Below the pieces are notes generated by a model, which ran no database searches, had not been told where the DNA came from, and worked only from the letters and a program-made list of their open reading frames with translations. From CAYHVK01 sp964360255 (lineage in GTDB: Bacteria > Bdellovibrionota > Bdellovibrionia > Bdellovibrionales > UBA1609): DNA of 64,000 nt. Shown here piece by piece: positions 17,043 through 25,360 of the stretch (its first letter is position 1; every line of letters starts with the position of its first letter). The translations under genes and the position numbers were made by a program. The stretch is from contig CAYHVK010000002.1 in the NCBI GenBank assembly GCA_964360255.1, positions 1-64,000 of the forward strand, read 5' to 3'.

Positions 17043-20030
17043 TTAAATACCTTTGCCGGTGCTCGCAGAAGTTTCTTCTGGTGGAGCAAATCCTCTTCGC
17101 ATTGTATTTTCAGTCATCACTCGTGGTTCGACGTAGTTCAGTAGGTAGTCTTTACCGCCGGTCTTACTGCCGAGGCCTGAAAGTTTATAGCCACCGAATG
17201 GATGACGCCCGACAAGCGCGCCTGTGATACCGCGATTGACGTAAAGGTTGCCGCACTCCAGTTCTTCTTTGATGCGTTCAATGTTGGCCGGGCTACGTGA
17301 ATAGAGGCCGCCAGTGAGGGCATATTTCGAGTTGTTGGCAATCTCGATAGCATCATCAAGATCTTTCGCTTTTAGAATCGCGAGTACCGGACCAAAAATT
17401 TCTTCTTGAGCCAGTTCTGAGTCGGGCTTCACATCAGTGAAGATGGTTGGTGGAACAAAATAACCATCTGCAACGGCTCCAGCTTGAAAGGCGAGAGTGT
17501 TAGAGCTCTTATGGCGTTCGATAGTCGCCATGATTCTATCATAAGCTTCTTTATCAACAACGGGGCCAAGATAAGCATGAGGGTCATCGGCCGCGCGCAT
17601 TTGAATACTGCGAGCCGCTTCGATAAGACGATGAATAAAGCGATCATAATTTTCTTCAAGTACGATCACACGGCTCGCCGCTGAACATTTCTGCCCAGAA
17701 AATCCGAAAGCCGAATAGAGAATGCCCACAACGGCCTCGTCGAGATCTGCATCTGAATCGACGATAATGGCGTTTTTGCCGCCCATTTCGATAATGCATT
17801 TTTTAACGAAGTGTTGGTTAGCCTGAACTTCTGCTGCGGCTTTTACGATTTCAAGTCCGACATTTTTTGATCCAGTGAATGAAATCAAAGCGACGTCTTT
17901 GTGATTCACTAAATAGCGGCCCACTTCTTCGCCATAGCCGGGTACGAATTGCGCGGCACTTACGGGGCAGCCGGCTTCAAATAAGAGTTTCATCATTTCG
18001 TAAGCGATGATTGAGCTCTGCTCAGCCGGTTTCACAACAACTGTGTTACCAGTCACAAGTGAAGCTGCTGTCATACCGCAAAGAATCGCAAGCGGGAAAT
18101 TCCAGGGCGCGATAACGAGAGAAACTCCGCGTGGTTTGTAATGCATAAGGCTTGATTCGCCAGTGACGTAACTCACGCGTACAGGAGTTGCGAGCTTAAT
18201 CGCTTCACGAGCGTAGTAATCGCAGAAATCAATAGCTTCTGCCACATCACCATCAGCTTCAGACCAAGGCTTGCCAGTTTCAAAAACTTCGATAGCCATC
18301 AGGCGATAGCGATCTCGGCGCATAAGATCAGCCCACTTGGTGAGAATCTGAGCGCGTTTATCTGCTGGAGTTTTCTGCCAAGTTTTGAAAGCTTCTTTAG
18401 CTTTTTGTACAGCCGTTTCAGCATTCTCTTTCGTCGCCATTGAAATGCGGCCGACAACTTCAGATTTATTCGACGGATTTTCGCGCTCAAACAAATTCGC
18501 AGAAGTGACTTTCTTGCCATCAATTAAAATCGGAGTGGTCTGACCAAATTCACGACGATAATCAGCCAAAGCCTTTTTCATCTTCTCACGATTTTCAGAG
18601 ACTACAAAATCAATGAGCGGCTCATTATAGAAGCGCTCGCTGTCTTTAGGTTTTACTGCAGGGCTTGGGTTTAAGCCTTCACCTGGATTTCTAAGTAAAA
18701 TTTCAGATGTTGTATTGTCAGCGAATTTCGAGCGCAAGAAAGATTCGTTTGAAGTATTTTCGAGCAGACGACGCACGAGATAAGCCATGCCCGGTATTAA
18801 TTCTCCGATAGTGGCATATTCACGGACGCGGATACCCTGTTTCACAAGGGCCTTTTTAATGGGCTCGGCCATTCCGTAAAGCATTTGAATCTCGAAAGCT
18901 TTTTTGTCGAGTTTGAAACGCTCAGCAATTGTCATCACTGCGGCTATTGAGCGCACGTTGTGAGTACCGGCAGCTAAACGTAGAACTTGGTTGTTTTTTA
19001 AGATTTCATAAGCACAGGCTTCATAGTTAGCATCGCTCTCACGTTTGACCGTGTAAACCGGGATAGCCCAATTGTTTTGATCGGCAAGAAGAGTTTCATA
19101 ATCCCAGTAAGCGCCTTTAACTAAACGCACAGTCACTGAAGTGCCGCGTTTCTTGGCGAATTCAGCAAGAGCACGAACGTCCGCTAATGAATCGCGCAAG
19201 TAAGCTTGGATAACAATACCGAAGTGCGGGTAATCGCGGAAGTCAGGTTCCATGAGAAGTTCTTTGAAAACAGTTAAAGTCAGATCTTTGTACTTATACT
19301 GCTCCATATCGATGTTGATAAAAACTTGGCGTTCTTTAGCGAGAGTAAAGATCGGGCGGATGCGCTCTTTCAAAGTTTGGATGGATTCGCTCCACGCTTT
19401 TTCGCTGATTTGCGAATAAAGAGCTGTCAGCTTAACAGAAACATTCACGCGCGGAATCGCACCGCGGTCATCAGTATCAAGAAGTGGGTTTGCAGGCCAT
19501 GAGTTGGCGTCACGACAGAGCCAATCGATGAGTTCAACATAGCGGGATTGATATTCAAGAGCTTCTTTTTCAGAAAGTGTCGCTTCACCCAAAAGATCAG
19601 CGGTGAAACCTAAAGATTGATCGCGAGTTTTTTTAAGCATCGCTAAAGCTTCTTTTGGATTTTCGCCGGTAATAAACATCTTCGCCATTTGCGTGATGTT
19701 TTTACGAATGGCGCCGGCCATGAGGCCTGGGGCTAAGGCTCCGATGCCTGTGCCGAAGCTCATGAGGTTAGAAATTTTGCTGTCAGATTCAGCGAAGTAT
19801 TCTTTTAAGTGACGAGACACTTCTTGATTGGAATTTAAATACGGCAGAACGTCGACAAAACGAAACATCTGCGTTTTAAATTTTTCGTCTTTCATGCTCC
19901 AATCCATGATCTTGCCGTACCACCAATCTTTATTAAAAATTGAACCGGTCTCGCTTTCGAGAAGTCTAAAAATGGTTTCGCCTTTTTGGCGCACTTCGCT
20001 GTTGAACTCTGAGTCTTTTAAAATTTCCAT
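17043..20030 (-). CDS. putA: bifunctional proline dehydrogenase / glutamate-semialdehyde dehydrogenase
   Basis: The protein has 995 residues. It oxidises proline to pyrroline-5-carboxylate (FAD) and then to glutamate (NAD+). The PRODH barrel spans about 80-440, with RLVKGAYWDYE and FEIQMLYGMAEP. The ALDH domain spans about 500-965, with catalytic Glu in IIEMGGKN (near 746), Cys in GFSGQKCSAASRV (near 780) and EEIFGPVLAIL. There is no N-terminal ribbon-helix-helix domain, so unlike E. coli PutA it should not repress its own gene. The length fits the short PutA branch. It is followed by the AgmX-type lipoprotein gene and is divergent from hsp33. Confidence 0.95.
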   Translation of the reverse strand: MEILKDSEFNSEVRQKGETIFRLLESETGSIFNKDWWYGKIMDWSMKDEKFKTQMFRFVDVLPYLNSNQEVSRHLKEYFAESDSKISNLMSFGTGIGALAPGLMAGAIRKNITQMAKMFITGENPKEALAMLKKTRDQSLGFTADLLGEATLSEKEALEYQSRYVELIDWLCRDANSWPANPLLDTDDRGAIPRVNVSVKLTALYSQISEKAWSESIQTLKERIRPIFTLAKERQVFINIDMEQYKYKDLTLTVFKELLMEPDFRDYPHFGIVIQAYLRDSLADVRALAEFAKKRGTSVTVRLVKGAYWDYETLLADQNNWAIPVYTVKRESDANYEACAYEILKNNQVLRLAAGTHNVRSIAAVMTIAERFKLDKKAFEIQMLYGMAEPIKKALVKQGIRVREYATIGELIPGMAYLVRRLLENTSNESFLRSKFADNTTSEILLRNPGEGLNPSPAVKPKDSERFYNEPLIDFVVSENREKMKKALADYRREFGQTTPILIDGKKVTSANLFERENPSNKSEVVGRISMATKENAETAVQKAKEAFKTWQKTPADKRAQILTKWADLMRRDRYRLMAIEVFETGKPWSEADGDVAEAIDFCDYYAREAIKLATPVRVSYVTGESSLMHYKPRGVSLVIAPWNFPLAILCGMTAASLVTGNTVVVKPAEQSSIIAYEMMKLLFEAGCPVSAAQFVPGYGEEVGRYLVNHKDVALISFTGSKNVGLEIVKAAAEVQANQHFVKKCIIEMGGKNAIIVDSDADLDEAVVGILYSAFGFSGQKCSAASRVIVLEENYDRFIHRLIEAARSIQMRAADDPHAYLGPVVDKEAYDRIMATIERHKSSNTLAFQAGAVADGYFVPPTIFTDVKPDSELAQEEIFGPVLAILKAKDLDDAIEIANNSKYALTGGLYSRSPANIERIKEELECGNLYVNRGITGALVGRHPFGGYKLSGLGSKTGGKDYLLNYVEPRVMTENTMRRGFAPPEETSASTGKGI

Positions 20031-20105
20031 GACGATGATTTCTCACTCTGAAATCATTATTGCAAGCTTGACATTCGTGTCGACTCAGGTGACCTTCGAC
20101 TTCCT

Positions 20106-21029
20106 GTGTCTGAGAATACTAAAACCCAGCAAAATGACCCTTATCGCATCGTTAAATTTCTCGATGCCGAACGGGGAGTGCGCGTTGCTGTCGTGAATGC
20201 CACGGCGGCTGTGCGCGAAATGCAACAGATTCAAAATGCCCAACCTTTAGCGACCATGATGGTGGGCCGCTCAATTGTTGGGGCCGCGCTATTAGCTAGC
20301 CAGCTTAAAGATGGGGAAGTCATTAGCGTTTATTTTCATGGCGATGGGCCGATTCGCACAGTTTTCGCCGAATCTTCGTTTGAAGGCGGCGTTCGGGGAT
20401 ACACTCCGCACCCAGAACTTGATCTTCCGTTGACCCCACAAGGTTTAGATTTAAAAACCGCTATTGGAGCGGGCCATTTAACGGTGGTTCGCACGCACCC
20501 GAATCGCACGAATTCGCAAAAAGGCACGGTTCCAATTCAATCAGGCCAAATTGGGGATGATATTGCTTTTTACCTTCTTCAGTCTCAGCAGATTCGCTCG
20601 GCTATTGCGGTTGGTGTGAAGCTCAGCCCAGAGGGTGGAGTTGTGGCTGCCGGTGGAATTCTTATTGAGCTTTTACCCGGCGCTGATGCCAATATTGAAG
20701 TGATCGTTGAAGATCAGTTTGTGAGAACAGGTTCTATTTCTGAAATGTTCGCGGCCGGTAAAACTCCAGCTGAAATTGCTGAAGATTATCTACCTGTGTT
20801 TAATTTAAAAGAAATTGATCACCCTTATTCAGTTTCTTACACCTGTAAGTGTTCAAAAAATCGCCTTCTCGCGGCGATGGAGCTATTCAAAGACGAAGAT
20901 CTTAAAGACATTGTCGATAAAAAAGAGAATCCAATCGCGAAATGCGAATTCTGCGGCCGCCAATACACACTCGAATGGAGTGAAGTGAAGGACGTTTTAA
21001 ATCGTCGATTAACGGGCAAGCTTCATTAA
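20106..21029 (+). CDS. hslO: Hsp33 redox-regulated chaperone
   Basis: The protein has 307 residues. The Hsp33 fold starts with VRVAVVNATAAVREMQ. The C-terminal redox switch has the zinc-binding cysteines CKCSKNR and CEFCGRQY. Oxidative unfolding releases zinc and activates holdase activity in the cytoplasm. The start is GTG at 20106; family alignment leaves little room for a later start. CTTGACA at 20067-20073 lies 33 bp upstream and could be a -35 element like those before dnaJ and dnaK, but the matching -10 (CCCA) is absent. A weak hairpin (CGATTT-AG-AAATCG) follows the stop. It is divergent from putA. Confidence 0.95.
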   Translation: MSENTKTQQNDPYRIVKFLDAERGVRVAVVNATAAVREMQQIQNAQPLATMMVGRSIVGAALLASQLKDGEVISVYFHGDGPIRTVFAESSFEGGVRGYTPHPELDLPLTPQGLDLKTAIGAGHLTVVRTHPNRTNSQKGTVPIQSGQIGDDIAFYLLQSQQIRSAIAVGVKLSPEGGVVAAGGILIELLPGADANIEVIVEDQFVRTGSISEMFAAGKTPAEIAEDYLPVFNLKEIDHPYSVSYTCKCSKNRLLAAMELFKDEDLKDIVDKKENPIAKCEFCGRQYTLEWSEVKDVLNRRLTGKLH

Positions 21030-21057
21030 AATCCCGCGATTTAGAAATCGGCCGGTT

Positions 21058-21363
21058 TTATTGGCACCAATCAGCTCTGCGACTAACAATTGCTATGCAG
21101 TTATCTGTAATACAAAGCTCGGCACGTCGATTCACGATTGCTTTGCAGTCACCAGTAGTACACCAATCAGCACGAGCGCTGGCCATTGCCTCACAATCAG
21201 TAGTTGCACACAAGTCTGCGCGTTTTAATACGATCGCTTCGCAATCAGCAGACTCGCACTTGTCGGATGTCATAGTGGCTAAAGCCTGACAGTCTCTATT
21301 TGAGAATGCCCAGGCATTCGTAAATGTAAAAACAGCTAAAATTGTAAAAAAACATGTTTTCAT
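21058..21363 (-). CDS. secreted protein of five tandem 16-residue Cys repeats
   Basis: The protein has 101 residues from the ATG at 21363, which has AGGAG 5 bp upstream; the longer frame to 21441 lacks an RBS. A signal peptide ends near NAWA. The mature protein is almost wholly five 16-residue repeats of the form DC-x-A-I-V-x-x-R-A-D-x-C-x-x-x, for example DCEAIVLKRADLCATT and DCKAIVNRRAELCITD. Every repeat has two cysteines, ten in all. They could form a disulfide ladder in the periplasm or bind metal. I know no named family for it. The adjacent 5' region on the other strand is the structured segment at 21449. Confidence 0.75.
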   Translation of the reverse strand: MKTCFFTILAVFTFTNAWAFSNRDCQALATMTSDKCESADCEAIVLKRADLCATTDCEAMASARADWCTTGDCKAIVNRRAELCITDNCIAIVSRRADWCQ

Positions 21364-21448
21364 AAGACTCCTTAATATCGAGAAATATTTTTCTTTTGAG
21401 GTATCTGTATTAGTAGTTAAATGAGTTAAAGTCACCTTCAACGCAGAA

Positions 21449-21758
21449 GAGCACCCTTTCGGGGCTCTGTCGGTAGGATGATTGGTGGGCCGTTTGTGCT
21501 CTGTTGTTCAAGAACCTCTCGATTGAGAGCCAGAGCAGATATGGGTCGATTCGGAAGGCTTTAAACCTTCAGAGCCTTTTGGCTCCAGCGAGTCGCTTGA
21601 TAGATGTATATATCAAAGCCGATACCAAGAAATCTGGGGTCAAACTGTCTGTCAGACCCCTCTAGGTTGCAGTTAAAAGTTTTGCTTATAGGTGAGAATA
21701 CCTAGACCTAAGGGCAAAACGACACTTTTTTAGTTCCCTAAAATGGCTAGGGGTGTCG
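21449..21758 (+). ncRNA. candidate structured RNA / hairpin-dense intergenic segment
   Basis: The 611-bp gap 21364-21974 has no credible ORF but is dense in hairpins: GAGC..GCTC 21449-21467; TGCTCTG/CAGAGCA 21497-21537 enclosing CTCTC-GATT-GAGAG; GAAGG/CCTTC 21554-21570; GAGCC-TTTT-GGCTC 21572-21585; TTGATA/TATCAA 21597-21616; GGGGTC/GACCCC 21636-21660; GTTTTGC/GCAAAAC 21679-21720; CGACAC/GTGTCG 21720-21758 around CCCTA/TAGGG. A T6 run at 21726 follows the GTTTTGC hairpin and could end a transcript. I looked for RNase P, tmRNA, SRP and c-di-GMP riboswitch signatures and found none. The strand is assumed from the T-run. It could instead be a cluster of REP-like elements. Confidence 0.4.
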
Positions 21759-21974
21759 CCTGACTAGACACTTTAAAACATCAATAAAATCAGCATCTTA
21801 TGAATATATTTTAAGCGGGTGCCTTGGGCTCAAACTGGGGTCTGTTAAGAGACCAACAGGTGTAAAGAAAGTAGCTTTTCCACCTTGTGAATAATCATCA
21901 GTTGTTTCAACAGGTTACAAAAGCCGTTTTGAGGTCTGATCCTTGCGATATAGAAGATCATAGGAGCAACTACA

Positions 21975-22625
21975 ATGAAGCTATCATTCACTACATGCGA
22001 AAAGTTTAAGCCTCGTTATTTCAGCTTTCTAGGCGTCCTAGCCGGTCTTTTAATGGTTCAAGCCTGTAGTCGCCCTTTATCTCCTGAAGCTTCTTGTAAC
22101 TTCGTTCAGAACTCTCAATACCAACGCATTTCGTGGAAGACAGATAAGGTTTCATTGCAAATCGACAGTTCAGTTCCTGCCGAATTTGTAAGCTCAGTTG
22201 AGGCTGCCGCTGAAGTTTGGAATACAAAATTAGGTCGCAAAATCATCACTGTCGTAAAAACAGGTTCAGCCGGCACTGCTGGCAGTGCCTCTAAAGACAA
22301 TGTTTCTAAAGTTTACTGGAAAAACTCTTGGGATGCGAATAAACCAAATGAACAAGCCCGTACTACAGTTTACTGGCAAGGCAGCCGCATTTATGAAGCT
22401 GACGTGCAAGTGAACGCCAAAAACTTCACTTACTTTAAAACGGGCGATCAGCTTGATGTTTCAAAAGTTCATATTGAAAGCCTTTTGGTTCACGAATTTG
22501 GACATGTACTTGGCTTGGCGCACCATGACGAAGACGGCAGCGTTATGAAAACAAACCTATTAAGTGGTTATGTTCGTGATGAGCCGGGCCAAATTGATTT
22601 AAGCTCCCTAAAATGTGAATACTAG
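21975..22625 (+). CDS. matrixin-like zinc metalloprotease, lipoprotein
   Basis: The protein has 216 residues. The signal peptide ends in a lipobox (VQAC, Cys31). The catalytic zinc motif HEFGHVLGLAH gives ligands His173, His177 and His183 with Glu174 as base, and a Met-turn (SVMKT, Met191) follows. This is the metzincin signature of M10-type matrixins. The protein is small, about one catalytic domain with no prodomain cysteine switch. It probably faces the periplasm or cell surface; protein substrates of prey or self are conceivable but unknown. AGGAG precedes the ATG. It lies downstream of the structured segment, which might be a long leader. Confidence 0.88.
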   Translation: MKLSFTTCEKFKPRYFSFLGVLAGLLMVQACSRPLSPEASCNFVQNSQYQRISWKTDKVSLQIDSSVPAEFVSSVEAAAEVWNTKLGRKIITVVKTGSAGTAGSASKDNVSKVYWKNSWDANKPNEQARTTVYWQGSRIYEADVQVNAKNFTYFKTGDQLDVSKVHIESLLVHEFGHVLGLAHHDEDGSVMKTNLLSGYVRDEPGQIDLSSLKCEY

Positions 22626-22664
22626 GGGCAAAGTAGAACTCTGTAAGATTCTTAAAAAAGTAGT

Positions 22665-22689
22665 AAAAGCCATACAGAGCAAGGCTTTT
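22665..22689 (+). terminator. possible terminator after the matrixin gene
   Basis: AAAAGCC and GGCTTTT pair around an 11-nt loop, 40 bp after the stop. There is no long T-tract beyond the stem. A second small hairpin (GTTCC-AAAAT-GGAAC) follows. Confidence 0.4.
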
Positions 22690-22820
22690 AGAAATGAAAA
22701 AAGTTCCAAAATGGAACCGAAATTTAAGATTTTAGATATTTAAGAGAATTTAAGTTTAGAAATTGATGAGATCGTCCTACCATAATTTTAGGTCGGGGCA
22801 GAGAGAGAAAGGAACGTTTT

Positions 22821-23033
22821 ATGATCCTAACAAACAAAACAATTGAACTCAGTCGTTCAACAGAAAATCGCGAGTCTATCGTCGAGGCGCCTGTTCATAC
22901 GTCTATCCCGCATGTTCAATATGAAGTCGATGTTCTATCGCAGTTTCGCGCCAATCTAGCGCAACTTGAAGATCTACAAGGTCGCTTGAAGTTCGTACTT
23001 CAAGAAGTTTCTAGTCTTGTTGTTAAAAAATAA
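22821..23033 (+). CDS. small acidic/helical protein, unknown
   Basis: The protein has 70 residues. AAAGGAA 7 bp before the ATG supports translation. The second half (residues 34-68) is a probable amphipathic helix or coiled coil (LSQFRANLAQLEDLQGRLKF). There is no signal peptide and no known domain. Its last 60 bases overlap, tail to tail, the end of the coiled-coil/Hsp20 gene on the other strand, which is unusual. One of the two C-termini may therefore be mis-called, although both frames are intact. Confidence 0.6.
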   Translation: MILTNKTIELSRSTENRESIVEAPVHTSIPHVQYEVDVLSQFRANLAQLEDLQGRLKFVLQEVSSLVVKK

Positions 23034-24470
23034 TTTTGGAATTGTGACGGTCAAGTGGCCGTCTTTGTACTCTTTCATCACGCCTTTAGTTACTACCGGA
23101 ATTCGTAGCGGAATGATTTCTCTAAATGATTGATAAGCATCAGTGGCGAGTTCTCGATCATCTCTTTTTACTTTTTCACTGAATTTTCTCTGGCCAGTGA
23201 CGACGACTTTATCTTCTTTGACGACCACATCGACATTCTTGCGTTCGTGTTCAGGAATTTTTGTTTTCACAACGAAGAAGTTTTCTTCTTCATTCAGTTT
23301 CGTTTCAAAATCTTTCATGTTGTAGAATGGATCTTCGCCTTTATCGCTGTATTTATCAAAACGTTGAACGAGTTTTTCTTTTTGTTTGACGAGGGCGTCG
23401 GTGAGGCGAACCTCTTGAGCATCAAGAGTGCCGCGTGCAGCTTTATCGTTTCTTAGATATTGCTTTTCAAATTCTTGATTCTGCTGAAGAGCCATATCTT
23501 TAAAGATTTTATCTTGCTCTTGCAATTTGCCGAGATGAGCTTTTTGGCGCTCGACTATTTTCTGCTGATGCACGGCCTGATCTTGTTCGAGTTCTTTTTT
23601 AAAGTACTCATCTTGCGCCATGATTTGCGCCTGAAATTTATCTTTCTGAGTTCTCACTTCAGTTTCGCCGTTGGAGTGGACGCGCTTGATTTCGTTATCA
23701 TAACCGGCGCGAGTTTTCTCTAGATTGTCTGAGGCCACTTTGACCGTGGTGTTCAGACTCTCGGCATTTTTTTCGCGGGTGGCTTGGATTTGTTTTGTGC
23801 CTTGGGTTTCTTCTTTTATAAGTTCAGTTTGAACTTTGTTGTGGAGATTTTTGATTCTCTCATTAGCTGCCAGTCGTTCATTTTCAATGCGTTTTTCAGT
23901 TTCAGTTTTATTTTCGTTGAGCATGCCCATGCCAGTGGCGCGCTGCTTAGCGAGCATTTCTTCGTTGCGCTTTTTCATAGCTTGGGCAGCGAGGGCATTT
24001 TTCTTTTGGAGCTGACTCAGCTCTTCATTTGATTTTTGCTGAAGAATGTTTTTTTGCACAGAAGCTTTTTTTACAACTTCTTGCGAGCCCTTCTGAGCTT
24101 GATTTTCTATTTCAGAGCGTCTGCGGTTCTCATTTTGCGAAATCTCTTTCGTACGATTCAGCTCTTCAGAGAGTTGACGGCTCTTTTCGTTGCGGGCTTT
24201 CGTGATCAACTCATCATAGCTTTGCGTGCGTTGATCGACTTCAGATTTCATGGCTTCAACAGTTTCATTTCTTTTTTTACGAATGTGATTTACAGCGGCT
24301 TGCGAAGTGTCTTGTTCTTGCTCAACACGCTCCGCATGTTCTTGTTTGAGTTGTGCAATTTCACGACTGTGTTCTTTTACAATCGTGCGCTTCTGCTGAC
24401 GTTGACTGTCGAGCAGATCTTGTAACTCTTGCGAGTTCTGTCTTTGAGCATTGTTAATCGGATTCGACAT
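22974..24470 (-). CDS. long coiled-coil protein with C-terminal Hsp20/alpha-crystallin-like domain
   Basis: The protein has 498 residues. Residues 1-385 are nearly continuous coiled coil, rich in Gln, Glu, Lys and Arg with few hydrophobic residues beyond heptad positions. Residues about 395-485 look like an alpha-crystallin domain: NVDVVVKEDKVVVTGQRKFS, FREIIPLRIPVV, then DGHLTVTIPK. Classical small heat-shock proteins have only a short N-terminal arm, so this layout is unusual. It could be a filament-forming or scaffold chaperone in the cytoplasm (inference). No signal peptide. No heat-shock promoter is seen upstream. The 3' end overlaps the convergent small gene by 60 bp. Confidence 0.75.
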   Translation of the reverse strand: MSNPINNAQRQNSQELQDLLDSQRQQKRTIVKEHSREIAQLKQEHAERVEQEQDTSQAAVNHIRKKRNETVEAMKSEVDQRTQSYDELITKARNEKSRQLSEELNRTKEISQNENRRRSEIENQAQKGSQEVVKKASVQKNILQQKSNEELSQLQKKNALAAQAMKKRNEEMLAKQRATGMGMLNENKTETEKRIENERLAANERIKNLHNKVQTELIKEETQGTKQIQATREKNAESLNTTVKVASDNLEKTRAGYDNEIKRVHSNGETEVRTQKDKFQAQIMAQDEYFKKELEQDQAVHQQKIVERQKAHLGKLQEQDKIFKDMALQQNQEFEKQYLRNDKAARGTLDAQEVRLTDALVKQKEKLVQRFDKYSDKGEDPFYNMKDFETKLNEEENFFVVKTKIPEHERKNVDVVVKEDKVVVTGQRKFSEKVKRDDRELATDAYQSFREIIPLRIPVVTKGVMKEYKDGHLTVTIPKLFFNNKTRNFLKYELQATL

Positions 24471-24524
24471 ACCATTCTATTTTAGCCAGGACCGGGCTAA
24501 ATAAGAATACTGGGCCTACCTGAA

Positions 24525-24806
24525 CTATTCGTTAGTCTGCGGCTTACAAGGCGGGCGCTTAGAGGTATTCTCCCAGCACATCCAAGAGGTCTTATAGACA
24601 GCGACTTCATTGGGCTGCAGCGGGTAGATTTGAGGATACTGAAGATGATCGTAAGTCGTGATGATGCTTCGAGCTTGACCGGTTTCGCTATTCTGAATTT
24701 CAAGCTCGAAGGTTCGATATTCACCGAAAGCGCTGATTTGAATCAAAATGATACAAATGGCTATAAGGGAAAGCAGAAGTTGTTTACTAAGGTCGAGCTT
24801 GGTCAT
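24525..24806 (-). CDS. small membrane-anchored or secreted protein, unknown
   Basis: The protein has 93 residues. A hydrophobic N-terminus (LLLSLIAICIILIQISAFG) acts as signal anchor or signal peptide. The 65-residue exported part contains two Cys (MCWENTSKRPPCKP) that could pair. No family is recognised. The ATG has only a weak upstream TAGGT. It lies 54 bp upstream of the coiled-coil gene on the same strand. Confidence 0.55.
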   Translation of the reverse strand: MTKLDLSKQLLLSLIAICIILIQISAFGEYRTFELEIQNSETGQARSIITTYDHLQYPQIYPLQPNEVAVYKTSWMCWENTSKRPPCKPQTNE

Positions 24807-24862
24807 ACCTAGACTATCGGCACCCTCGACCTATGACTTAACTAAGATTCTTAGTGTTTTAG

Positions 24863-25171
24863 CTAATGTTTGAGACTACGCGACGTAGCAACTGTATTTT
24901 CAAGGATATGAAAGTAAGTGCGAAGGAGAATTTCGTAGCTTTTTGGGTCAAGAGTGCCCAAGTATTCTTTTTTGGCCTCGAGAGTTTCGCGCTTTAAAAG
25001 ATCGTCCATAAGGTTCTGAATCTTACCTAGGTTCTCGAAGCTGAAGAATTCGCCTTCTTGAGTTGGGTTTTTCAGAATCTCAGCAATCGCACGATGTTCA
25101 AAAAGATGATGCACACCCACTAAAGATTGAGAAAGAAATTGCTCTAAAGCTTCTATATTTTTTTCGTCCAT
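24863..25171 (-). CDS. small cytoplasmic helical protein, unknown
   Basis: The protein has 102 residues and is predicted all-helical, with no signal peptide and no cysteines. GAGGAG lies about 10 bp before the ATG. The composition (HLFEHRAIAEIL, KIQNLMDDLLKRETLEAKKE) fits a small helical bundle. No known family. It is divergent from the PBECR2-like gene (190-bp gap). Confidence 0.65.
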   Translation of the reverse strand: MDEKNIEALEQFLSQSLVGVHHLFEHRAIAEILKNPTQEGEFFSFENLGKIQNLMDDLLKRETLEAKKEYLGTLDPKSYEILLRTYFHILENTVATSRSLKH

Positions 25172-25360
25172 GATGCACTAACTCCTCATTGAGCCATCCG
25201 TTCCGTGGATGGAAATTTTCGAGCACTGACGTTCTAATGAAATTAGAAGAATAATCAGTCATTGTTGCAAGTTTAAAATTGTGCAATTTGACACGGGCTA
25301 GTCGAAAGCCCTATCATTTGAGTGGGTCATTCAGGCTCATTTTTTTGAAAAGGTAAGACA

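Noticed and set aside
21449..21758. RNase P RNA, tmRNA or SRP RNA in the structured gap
   Set aside because: The signature sequences (GAGGAAAGTCC; tRNA-like end; SRP tetraloop helix) are absent on both strands.
23130..24425. Several + strand ORFs rich in Phe and Leu opposite the coiled-coil gene
   Set aside because: They are mirror frames of Gln/Glu/Lys-rich codons on the minus strand.
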